This document shows, one piece after another, positions 1-8,725 of a stretch of DNA of 50,608 bases. Location: NCBI RefSeq assembly GCF_025060895.1, contig NZ_JANZKV010000054.1:1-50608 (forward strand), written 5' to 3'. Both the position numbers and the translations under genes were made by a program. The notes under the pieces were generated by a model, which saw nothing but the letters and a program-made list of their open reading frames with translations, made no database searches and was not told where the DNA came from. How positions within the stretch are numbered: position 1 is the stretch's first letter; each line of letters opens with the position of its first letter. Source of the stretch: Stieleria sedimenti. Lineage in GTDB: Bacteria > Planctomycetota > Planctomycetia > Pirellulales > Pirellulaceae.

Positions 1-51
1 AGCCGTCCCTACCGCGACAAAAAATGAGACGTCGGGTCAGGGAATTCGACA

Positions 52-173
52 GACAGGAAAATGGGTGACAAGAAAATGGGTTGCTGAGACGACCGACGGC
101 GGAACGGTCCTACCAATAGAAAGCGATGCGGGGCACGCGCACGCCATTTTTCTGTCACCCATTTTCTTGTCTT
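52..173. repeat. Imperfect palindrome with doubled 15-16-nt units (family 1, copy A)
   Basis: The left arm (52-81) holds two tandem units of the form GACARGAAAATGGGT. The right arm (144-173) is the near reverse complement, with the units ending in TTTTCTTGTC. A 62-nt centre lies between them. The element sits about 25 nt beyond the 3' end of the minus-strand tRNA. The same arrangement recurs at 25036-25159 and 37095-37182, always just after the 3' end of a minus-strand gene, so a terminator or repeat-element role is inferred. No coding content is supported here. Confidence 0.7.
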
Positions 174-197
174 GCTGCCGACACCTGCCATCTCCAG

Positions 198-270
198 TAC
201 CCACGGTTGGATTCGAACCAACGGCCTAAGCTTTAGGAAAGCTCCGCTCTATCCCCTGAGCTACGCGGGC
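198..270 (-). tRNA. tRNA-Arg (anticodon CCT)
   Basis: Read on the minus strand, the 73-nt sequence folds as a full cloverleaf. The acceptor 5' strand GCCCGCG (270-264) pairs with CGTGGGT (205-199), including two G-T pairs. The D stem is GCTC/GAGC, the anticodon stem is GAGCT/AGCTT around loop TTCCTAA, and the T arm is GTTGG-TTCGAAT-CCAAC. The anticodon CCT lies at 237-235 and reads AGG, giving Arg. The discriminator is A (complement of 198). The 3' CCA is not encoded and must be added after transcription. Confidence 0.96.
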
Positions 271-442
271 GTGTTTGTCGTTTTACACGTTTTACCTTGG
301 CCATCATGCCAGGAAAACCAGCCTCGGCAAACCGCGCCCTTTCTTTGCGCGGAATTCGCCCTGCCTTGCGCCCCCTCCGCCCGTGGGTCCGTCATACTGG
401 TGGTGGATGCGATAACGATTCCTCGCCGGGAGATTAGAGAGC

Positions 443-3400
443 GTGATTGCAGAAACTTGTTCGCCTCGTGTTTGGGTTTTCTTCGTTTGCGCCCTGGTTT
501 TTGCCTTGATTCATCCCGGGAACCCTCCCGCCCGGGCGCAGGATCCGGATCCTGCAAAACAGACGAGGCTGTCCGAACAAGAGCGTGCGACCGCCGAAAA
601 GTTTCTGCAGGTGCTGCTACGCCGCCCACGACCGGGGACGGCGCTGGACCGGGTCTACGGATTCCACGTCCAAAACGGGACGCTGGACGAATTCATCGCC
701 TCGCTCGACGTCCCCGATGATGCCCAAAACGCTGGCCAGCAGCGGATGATCTTGGGTTTGTTGCAGGCTCAGCGCGGCCGTCAGGCACTCGCCGCGGAGG
801 CCTTTGCCGAAGCCGAATCCCTGCTGGGCGATGACTACGCCAGCAGCTACTTCCTGGGGCGGTCGCTGTTGGCGGTCGGCCAGACCGAAAAAGCGGCCGC
901 GGCACTGGAGCGGGCGATCGAGCGAAAACCCGCTCGCAATGAAGCGCTACCCATCTTCACCGAACTGGGTCGGATCTACAGCCGTGCCGGACAAAACGAA
1001 AAGGCAATCGAGGTTTGGCAAAAGCTCGAAGCATTGTTTCCAGGTGACACACGGGTCGGCAGCCAGATCGCCAGCACGCTGGCTGACGAAGGCAACGTCC
1101 AGGCAGCCCTGCAACGATTCGAGCGTCTGGCCAAGTCTGCACGCAAAGACGACGAGAAGATCGCGTTCGCGGTCCAGGCCGCCGAAATGCGACGTCGACT
1201 CGGGCAGACCGAACAGTGCACCGAAGCTCTAGAAGCAATCCTGGCCAGGCTGCGTCCGGGCAGTTGGCTTTACAGCGATGTCCGCAACCGGATCGAACAA
1301 GGATTCCTGAAATCCGGTGACTACGATGCCTTGGCGGACTACTACCAACAAAAACTTGCCGGCTCGCCCGATGATCTCGCGCTGCAGGTTCGACTGGGAC
1401 GCATCCTGGTTTCCGCACAACGCATCGATGAAGCGGCCGAGACGTTGAGCAAGGCAGTCGAACGCGCACCCGACGACGCCGACGTGCGATTGGCGCTGAT
1501 CGACGTCTTGGTCAACAAGGCAGACATGGCCGCCGCGGCCGATCAATTCGAACAGCTTGCCGAGCAAGATCCCGACAACCCCGACTACTTGCTTCGCTGG
1601 GGACAGATACTGCTGGAAGACGACACGCGGCCACTGGCGGCGCGACGAAACGCCGCCGCCGCGGTGTGGCAACGGTTGGCTGATCGCCGCGACGAAGACG
1701 CCGTCACGCTGTCCCAGATCGCCGATCGGATGCGTGGAATCGATCGTAAGCAAGACGCCATCGGGCTGTACGAGCAAGCCATCGAGGTGGAACCCGATTC
1801 ACCCCAGTATCGAGAGTACTTGGGCGAATACCTTTATCGTTTGGACCGAAAAGATGAAGCGATCGAGACCTGGAATTCGATCGCCGAGGGTGACCGTCGC
1901 AGCCGTGACTCGCTGGTCCGCCTGGCCGAAATCTTCGCCACCTTCAAGGAAGACGAACGGTCCCTGACGGCTTGGCGAGAGGCATCGGAACTGGATCTGA
2001 CGTTTCCCCAAGAGTTGCGGTTCGCGCAAAAATTGCGTGACGCCGAACAATACGACGAAGCGATCTCTCGGCTTGACGCGGCAGCGAACATCGCCGAGAC
2101 GCCCGACGAGCAGGAACAGCTGCTGAAGGATCGGATCGCGACGTATCAGCAAGCCGGCACGCTGGCACAACAAATCGCACAGCGACAATCCGCCGATCCG
2201 ACCGTCCAAAACTTGCGCACCCTCGCGATGATGCACGCGGCGGCGGGCCAATTGGCCGATGCCGAGGCGGCGATCCGCAGCGCGATCGAACAACAACCCG
2301 ATGACCCGAACGTGTTGTTGGTCGCCGCGGAAATCTCCGAACGCCAGAATCGTTTCGCCGATGCCGCGTCAACGTTTCAAAAACTGGCGCGCGTCGACGT
2401 TCGCTTTCAGACCAACTATCTGCAACGCGTCGCGGATCTACAGATGCGGTTAGGCCAGGTCGACCAAGCGATGCAGACCTGTGACGCGTTGATCGACGCC
2501 AATCCGGCAAGCCCGGAATCGTACCAGTTTCTGGCGCGGCTGGCGTTGCGAGCCGGACGCGACGACCAGGCCTTCACGGCGCTGCGGCGTGCGATGAACG
2601 TCGCACCACGCGACAACGGCCCACGCCGCATGCTCGCCTCGGCCTTTGCGGACCGCTACCGCACCGAAGAAGCGGTTGAGCTGTATTGGCAAGCGATGCG
2701 GTACGAATCCGAAGCGGACGCCCGAATCGCGTTGGTCAATCGATTGGCGCCACTCTACGACCGCCAGAACGAGATGGACGCGTTGATCGCGCGGATCGAC
2801 CAAATGGCACGCGACGACGTCGACGAGCGTACGGTCCAACTGATGGTCGCCGCGGCGCACGAAGCGGTCCGGGATTACGGAGCCGCGCGACAAGCCATTG
2901 ATCGTCTGCTGGCTGGCCAGCCGCGTGATGTCTCGCTGCTCGAAACGATGGTCCGCTTGAGCGACGCGGCCGACGAGGTCACGGTGGCCGCCGAATTTCA
3001 AGAACGCATCGTCGCGATCGCCGACACACCCGAAAACCGATTCAAACTGGTCCAACTGCAGCTCGACGCCGGCATGATCGACATCAAGTCGGCGCTCAGC
3101 GACCGAATCGCGCTAGCCGCCGATCCAACCCGGTTGGGATCGATGATCCGCTCGGCGGTTCGTCGAGGTGATCGGTCGACGGCGATCGCGGTCTGCGAAG
3201 AAGCCGTCCGCCGGGATCCCGGTTTGTGGGACGTCAAACTGATGCTCGCCCAGTTGTTGCTTTACGAACGAGGTGACGATGAAACGCTCGACGGCGACAA
3301 AGCAACTTACCCTGCGCCGCACCGCCGCGCGATCGAACTGGCCGACGAGCTTCGTCAGTTGGATCTGCCACTGGACGCGTTACCGCCGGCGGCAAGAACG

Positions 3401-6400
3401 CGGACCACCGGCACATCAACCAGCACGTCGCGTCCGCCAGGTTATGCCACCAGTCCGAGTCGTTGGACGGGCAGCTCTTACACGTTGGCGCGAAACTATC
3501 GCGTCGGCCGCTACGCGAGCAGCAATTATTCCAGCATGTCGTCCAGTTACGCGACCATCGACCCGTCCTCGTTCGGGCACGCACGGGTCTTGGCCGCCGC
3601 CGTGGAAATGGTCGCGATCGCCAAACGTTTTCCGGCCGATGAAGCGAAAGCGAAAATCGATGCCTTGATCGAACAAACTGTTGCACTTCCAGCGGTCGAC
3701 CAAATCGAAGACGCCAACTTGATTTGGGAGCACCGGGCACTCCAGTCGATAGCGGGGCCGCTGGCCTCGACCACAACATCCAGACCAGCCAGTGGGGACG
3801 ACAAAGAACTCGCAGAAAAGCTGAATTGGCGACTGGCGGAATTGGATCCCAAGGAGGGAGCGGTCTCGCTGCGCAGCATGTTGATGGGGAAGATCCGCTC
3901 GACTGCGCAAAACGAATCCAGCAGCGACGACAACGCGGCGGCCGCCGACACGGACAGCACGTTGACGGAGAAACAATTGCAGCTCGTACTGGATCTGTAC
4001 GAACAAGCCCAGGTCGACGCTGCGGCAAGCGGCAACACCGGCAGGTCCACCTCATGGTCGACGCTTGCGGATTATCGCGTCATCCTGTCGAACCACTTCA
4101 ACGCCGTGGGTGACACGCCGCGGGCGAAACAATACGCCTTGCAAGCGCCGCCAGCGGACGCGTCGCTCAACGAACTCGTCAGCGCGATGTCGTACTACTT
4201 AAACCTCAATCAAGTCGACCAGGCTGACGCCTTGGTGGAACGGTTGATGCCCGCGGTGCGTGACGACACGACGGGCAAATCAGTGACGTGGAGTACCGTC
4301 ACGGGGACGGCCGGCCATCTGGTGACGTCCGGACCACACGGCCCCGACTTTGTCGAGCGTCATCGAATGGCGATTCTCGACGCGGTGCTCGCCCAAGCGA
4401 TCGAGCACAATAGCGTCTCCGCGCGGCGCAGCACCGCCCTGTCCAACGGAACTCTCAGCACGTACGTTCGCAGTTCGCAGAACAGCTACTATTCGTTCCA
4501 GGTGAAAGCGCCCCTGTCGTTGCAACTGTTGAACCAACAAATCATCAACGAGCTTTCCAGCCTGATGCCCAGCTCGGAAAGCAACGGCCAGCCCCGTGGC
4601 ATCAAGGTGAGCGACGAGGTGATCGCCCACTTGGATCGACCGCTGACGGGAGCCCCGGTGCAAGAACAAAAAGCACGCCGTGTACTGGCCGCGTTCGCCT
4701 GCTGGTGGACGAAGCGTCCGGAGGAATGCTATTCCCGACTCAGCCGGCTTTGCCGCGAATTCCCCGATGACGTCGACTTGCGAATCGAACAGGCCCGGCT
4801 CGCCAGTGAGCTTGCCCAACCGCGCGTCGCCCTGGAGACGCTCGACTCGTTCGATCCGCTCGACAGCGGGATGCTGGTTCGTAAAGAAATGGCGGCGCTG
4901 AACTTGGCGTCGCAACTCGGCGATGTGGAGCGCGCCAAGCAGGCCGCCGAGCGTCTGTTCGGGTTGCGGATGGATACCAAGACTCACTTGGCCTTGGCCG
5001 ATCAGCTCCGCCGACTCGGAATGAATGACAAGGCCACCGCGGTGTTGCGGCGTCTACGCGGGGGGCGTGCCCGCGATGAGCGAACCGAATTGCAGATCGC
5101 AAGCGCGTTTTTGGCCAACGACGACCAGGAAGCCGCTGCCGAGGTCGCCTACACCGTGCTACGAAAGCTGAACAGCGGTCGGGGATCCTCCAGCAATTCG
5201 GCGTACTACCGGCGACAAGCCGTCTCCATTCTGAAAAACGCCAAACGCCTTGAACCGCTGATTGAACAAGCGAAACGACGCGTTGCTGCGGCCCCCGCCT
5301 CGGTGCGTGCCAGGATGGAGTTGGCCGAACTGTACACCGCCGCGGGCAAACAGCGGGACGCCGAAGCGCTGTGGGGTGAGATTGCGAAGTCCAAACCGAA
5401 CGATCCGAACCAATTGCTCGCACGGGCGGGTGCACTCTACAAAGCGAATCAATTCACGAAGTCGGCAGAGTTGTACCTGGACGCATTTGAGAAGGAGCCG
5501 CAACTGCTCAACCGGCATGTCTACGAGATGACCCGCGCGGTGGAGCGGAGTAGCGATTTCGACCCGATGTACGAGCGATTGCTGAAGCTAGATCCCGAAG
5601 CCATCCAAAGCTACCGACTCGACACGCTGCTGAACGTCGGGCGACGCAAACCCTTCACCGACGCCAAGCGGAAGTTCGTCGCCCATGCCTTGAAGAACTC
5701 GCAGTTCAAACGAGACTTCTATCGGTACATCGATGCGATCCCGGTGCCGGACCGAGAGAAGATTCCTGAAATCCGCCAGGCCATGATTGATGTCATCTGC
5801 GGCGACGATGCGTTTCAGACGGGATCGACGACGTGGCGTGTGACCAGTCGCTCGTCCGGCGGAACGGCAAACGGTCCGTTGAAAGACATCTTGGCGTTGC
5901 TCCGAAGTGACGACGAAGCGCGAGAGCGATTCGATGAAGCCGCCAAGAAGGCGCTTCAAGACGAGACGCTCGCCCCCTCGTCGCGGTTCTTGTCGGCGCT
6001 GGTGGACGTGGCCGACGATGTCAAACGTGACGCGGCGGTCGAGTCGATTCGTGAACTGATCCACTCCGACGCGGTTGTCGCGGCAAAAGGTGCCGACACA
6101 TTGGCGATCAGCGGCGGATTGTTGTGGCAGGGCGGCCAGGTGCTGGAGTCGATTTCCGAGATCGAAGACAAGACATCCTTGCTGGTTTCGATCTATCAGG
6201 CCGCCGCGGTCGATCCGAGTGTCTCCAGGACCGACATGCGGTTTTCCGTCGGCGCGCGACTGGTCAACGCCCTCGCAAAGGATGGTCAAAAGGCCCGGGC
6301 CCGAAACGTCTTGCTCGATGCCTACGCGAAAACGGACCACTCGGCCGAGGATCAATACAACCCCGGCTACGGCGACTACCAAGAGATTCAAGCCTACCAA

Positions 6401-8227
6401 TCGATCGCCGAAAAGTTGAATGAGATCGGGTTTCCGATCGACGCGTGGATCATCTTTCAACAATTGATCGCGAGCCCGGAACGGTTCGCCAACGCCAAAC
6501 GCTGGGGCGGCGGCCTGTCGATCGAGGATGCGAAAAAGGCGACCGAGCAGGTACGGAAAAAAATCACCCCCGCGTCGTCGGCCGAGTACCTGGACGTTCG
6601 CCGTGAATCACTCGACGCCCCCAACGATGACTTGGCCATCCGATTGCTGGATCTGCCGCTGGAGATGATGCTCATTGCCGATGCCGAACCGGGGTTGCAA
6701 ATCGCCATCGATTCGGCAGCCCAAACCGACCCGGGCCGCGAGACACTCGAAGCGTTTTACCAGTCGTTGGAATCACTTTCGGCGAAACGAACGAAAGATT
6801 GGTCGATTCCCGCGGCACAGCTGTTGGTCGCGATGAAAATTCGCCCGGAAGACGTGGACGGGTTGCATGACACGTTGGACGAACGCTTGCCCGATGTCGC
6901 AACGATCCGGGAAGCGATGGACACGCCCCAAACCGCCACGCTTGAACCGCTGACGGGATTATTGCTCGTCGCATCGGCCGCATCGAAAAGTGACTCCGCC
7001 GGGGCCGAAAGAATCAGCAAGAACGTCGGCAACTACCTTCGCGTTTTGGCGAGTTCGCTTAAGAAACCCGGCCTCGATCTCGCGGTCGCCTCGCTGGGTG
7101 GGGATGACGCGTCGCTTGCGGCGATGTTGGATTCGATCGAGACGTTATCGCAGTCCGGGGTATCACTGTTGAAGCCCCAACTCAATGCGTGTTTGAAGAT
7201 CGCGAGGATGGTCGCCAAACGCGGTGACATCCAAAATTCGGCCAGGGCGTTGAAACTGGCACTGCAAAACGGGCCGCCGATCAGCTCCATTGGTAATGGA
7301 ACCGACGCGTTCGCGATCAATACCAATCAAAACGTTTCCTCCACCCCCGTCGATGACGGCGTCCATGAACTGACACCGCGATTGTTGGAACTGATCGATT
7401 TATATTCCGACCTCACGGGAGAGAAATTGGGGCGGCGTGACCCGAACGCCGAGCTGGCATTGGATGCCGATGAAATGGATCAAGCGATGTGGCAGTCGCT
7501 CGATCAAGCGTTACGTGCGGTCGTCTTGCCGAGCGGTCAGCCAGGTATGGTCTATCCGTATGCCAAGCGAATCGCGTCTCGCACCAGCTACGACAATTAT
7601 TCCAGCAACGACGATCTTCGGCCCCACTCGGTCTCGATCGCGATGGCGCGGGTCGCCGCGATCGCCGGCACCTCGGACACGCTGCTGGACTTGATTGCGT
7701 CACGGCTCGAGTCCGCGGCTGACAAGAAAGAAGCAGCCTCCGTCCTGGTCGACGCGGCATTGGCGAGTATGGACCAAGGCGAGGGTGATTCTGCTGAACT
7801 GACTGAAGCGTTGGAGCGTTTTGCCGAGTCCGTCGACGCGATCCTGCCGAGCGCCGAAGCGCCGGCGATCGAACCCGAACGGTTGTCGACGATTTCAGGC
7901 CAGGTTCAACAAGAATCGTACCAGAAGAGTGACATCGTGGATCTGATGGTCCGCACGCTGGCCCCACTGATCGCGGCGACCGACGGCGTCACGGACGAGC
8001 ATCGGGCCCAGGCGGAGGAGCTGTTCGAGAGAACGGCGCGGTTGATTGATTCGGACAGCTACACGACCAACCGGCATCGCGAAATCGCCCGGCGGATTCG
8101 CGAGAAGGTGCTGTCAGGGGCAGACAAACCAGACGGTCACTCGGATGTGCAGCAGACCGACTCAGAAACCGTGTTGGGCCAGCAACTCGATGCGATCAAA
8201 CGATGGTTTTTGGGCGGTGGTGGATGA
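443..8227 (+). CDS. Giant exported TPR-repeat protein (2594 aa)
   Basis: The start is GTG at 443, preceded by a GGGAG-type ribosome site. Residues 1-32 look like a Sec signal peptide: a hydrophobic stretch (VWVFFVCALVFALI) and an ARA-QD cleavage site. The protein is therefore expected in the periplasm or outside the cell. Almost all of the rest is alpha-helical TPR-like repeats (for example AALERAIERKPARNEALPIF and AIGLYEQAIEVEPDSPQYRE), used elsewhere as protein-protein scaffolds. A Ser/Thr/Tyr-rich, low-complexity linker lies around residues 985-1045, and further Ser-rich inserts interrupt the later repeats. No catalytic domain is recognisable. It appears monocistronic: the next gene starts 500 bp downstream after a repeat-filled spacer. 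Very long TPR proteins of this kind are common in Planctomycetes, and their partners are generally unknown. The specific role here is not known. Confidence 0.9.
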   Translation: MIAETCSPRVWVFFVCALVFALIHPGNPPARAQDPDPAKQTRLSEQERATAEKFLQVLLRRPRPGTALDRVYGFHVQNGTLDEFIASLDVPDDAQNAGQQRMILGLLQAQRGRQALAAEAFAEAESLLGDDYASSYFLGRSLLAVGQTEKAAAALERAIERKPARNEALPIFTELGRIYSRAGQNEKAIEVWQKLEALFPGDTRVGSQIASTLADEGNVQAALQRFERLAKSARKDDEKIAFAVQAAEMRRRLGQTEQCTEALEAILARLRPGSWLYSDVRNRIEQGFLKSGDYDALADYYQQKLAGSPDDLALQVRLGRILVSAQRIDEAAETLSKAVERAPDDADVRLALIDVLVNKADMAAAADQFEQLAEQDPDNPDYLLRWGQILLEDDTRPLAARRNAAAAVWQRLADRRDEDAVTLSQIADRMRGIDRKQDAIGLYEQAIEVEPDSPQYREYLGEYLYRLDRKDEAIETWNSIAEGDRRSRDSLVRLAEIFATFKEDERSLTAWREASELDLTFPQELRFAQKLRDAEQYDEAISRLDAAANIAETPDEQEQLLKDRIATYQQAGTLAQQIAQRQSADPTVQNLRTLAMMHAAAGQLADAEAAIRSAIEQQPDDPNVLLVAAEISERQNRFADAASTFQKLARVDVRFQTNYLQRVADLQMRLGQVDQAMQTCDALIDANPASPESYQFLARLALRAGRDDQAFTALRRAMNVAPRDNGPRRMLASAFADRYRTEEAVELYWQAMRYESEADARIALVNRLAPLYDRQNEMDALIARIDQMARDDVDERTVQLMVAAAHEAVRDYGAARQAIDRLLAGQPRDVSLLETMVRLSDAADEVTVAAEFQERIVAIADTPENRFKLVQLQLDAGMIDIKSALSDRIALAADPTRLGSMIRSAVRRGDRSTAIAVCEEAVRRDPGLWDVKLMLAQLLLYERGDDETLDGDKATYPAPHRRAIELADELRQLDLPLDALPPAARTRTTGTSTSTSRPPGYATSPSRWTGSSYTLARNYRVGRYASSNYSSMSSSYATIDPSSFGHARVLAAAVEMVAIAKRFPADEAKAKIDALIEQTVALPAVDQIEDANLIWEHRALQSIAGPLASTTTSRPASGDDKELAEKLNWRLAELDPKEGAVSLRSMLMGKIRSTAQNESSSDDNAAAADTDSTLTEKQLQLVLDLYEQAQVDAAASGNTGRSTSWSTLADYRVILSNHFNAVGDTPRAKQYALQAPPADASLNELVSAMSYYLNLNQVDQADALVERLMPAVRDDTTGKSVTWSTVTGTAGHLVTSGPHGPDFVERHRMAILDAVLAQAIEHNSVSARRSTALSNGTLSTYVRSSQNSYYSFQVKAPLSLQLLNQQIINELSSLMPSSESNGQPRGIKVSDEVIAHLDRPLTGAPVQEQKARRVLAAFACWWTKRPEECYSRLSRLCREFPDDVDLRIEQARLASELAQPRVALETLDSFDPLDSGMLVRKEMAALNLASQLGDVERAKQAAERLFGLRMDTKTHLALADQLRRLGMNDKATAVLRRLRGGRARDERTELQIASAFLANDDQEAAAEVAYTVLRKLNSGRGSSSNSAYYRRQAVSILKNAKRLEPLIEQAKRRVAAAPASVRARMELAELYTAAGKQRDAEALWGEIAKSKPNDPNQLLARAGALYKANQFTKSAELYLDAFEKEPQLLNRHVYEMTRAVERSSDFDPMYERLLKLDPEAIQSYRLDTLLNVGRRKPFTDAKRKFVAHALKNSQFKRDFYRYIDAIPVPDREKIPEIRQAMIDVICGDDAFQTGSTTWRVTSRSSGGTANGPLKDILALLRSDDEARERFDEAAKKALQDETLAPSSRFLSALVDVADDVKRDAAVESIRELIHSDAVVAAKGADTLAISGGLLWQGGQVLESISEIEDKTSLLVSIYQAAAVDPSVSRTDMRFSVGARLVNALAKDGQKARARNVLLDAYAKTDHSAEDQYNPGYGDYQEIQAYQSIAEKLNEIGFPIDAWIIFQQLIASPERFANAKRWGGGLSIEDAKKATEQVRKKITPASSAEYLDVRRESLDAPNDDLAIRLLDLPLEMMLIADAEPGLQIAIDSAAQTDPGRETLEAFYQSLESLSAKRTKDWSIPAAQLLVAMKIRPEDVDGLHDTLDERLPDVATIREAMDTPQTATLEPLTGLLLVASAASKSDSAGAERISKNVGNYLRVLASSLKKPGLDLAVASLGGDDASLAAMLDSIETLSQSGVSLLKPQLNACLKIARMVAKRGDIQNSARALKLALQNGPPISSIGNGTDAFAINTNQNVSSTPVDDGVHELTPRLLELIDLYSDLTGEKLGRRDPNAELALDADEMDQAMWQSLDQALRAVVLPSGQPGMVYPYAKRIASRTSYDNYSSNDDLRPHSVSIAMARVAAIAGTSDTLLDLIASRLESAADKKEAASVLVDAALASMDQGEGDSAELTEALERFAESVDAILPSAEAPAIEPERLSTISGQVQQESYQKSDIVDLMVRTLAPLIAATDGVTDEHRAQAEELFERTARLIDSDSYTTNRHREIARRIREKVLSGADKPDGHSDVQQTDSETVLGQQLDAIKRWFLGGGG

Positions 8228-8309
8228 AGGCGAGGTAACGCTGTGACGCATTTTTTGGCGGAACGGCGCGAGCGGGTTGTCGGTTTAATCAGGATCTGCT
8301 GAGTCAATG

Positions 8310-8546
8310 GTGAGCCGCTGGCCGTAAGGCCTCGGGCGGGCGTCGCTGTGCCCGGCCGCTAACCCGCCCGCGGCTCACAAAAACGACAGACCGCGAGCCG
8401 TCCGGTGACGCCCCCCCAGGGGCGGCGCGGAAGACCGGAGGGCTCGCGCCCTGCCGCTCACAAGAGATAGAAAGGCCCTCTCTGGCGTTTGCTTGCTGCG
8501 CAAACGCCGTCTCTCCCAGAGGGAGAGAATCTAAACGGGTTGCCAA
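8310..8546. repeat. Three consecutive intergenic palindromes filling the spacer before purSL
   Basis: The 498-bp gap 8228-8725 contains no supportable gene. It holds three adjacent inverted repeats. One pairs GTGAGCCGC (8310-8318) with GCGGCTCAC (8370-8378), with an inner CGGGCGGG/CCCGCCCG pair. The second pairs GCGAGCCGTCCGG (8393-8405) with an imperfect complement at 8435-8447. The third is built on GGCGTTTGC/GCAAACGCC (8484-8492 and 8500-8508). The 42 nt at 8474-8515 recur exactly at 32951-32992, and the similarity continues for about 30 nt more. These look like REP-type extragenic repeats. About 180 bp remain before purSL for a promoter, but I could not pick one out. Confidence 0.75.
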
Positions 8547-8725
8547 AAGCTGCCATCATCCAATCGATATCCCAGACGGAGGATGACTTCGAGAATTGCA
8601 CGACCTCCGAAGCCGGGGGCGAAGCGGGCCAGTGTTCTCGGCAATCGCCAGTGATTTCGATACACTCCGTGGCAGGCTGAGTTTTCTTCCCCGCACCGCT
8701 TTCATCCCCGCACCAGGACACGACG

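Noticed and set aside
172-720. 182-codon plus-strand frame at the window start
   Set aside because: It runs across the minus-strand tRNA and into the signal-peptide region of the giant TPR gene in another frame.
8228-8725. Riboswitch or structured leader before purSL
   Set aside because: The structures match extragenic repeats copied elsewhere, and no purine-riboswitch core was recognised.
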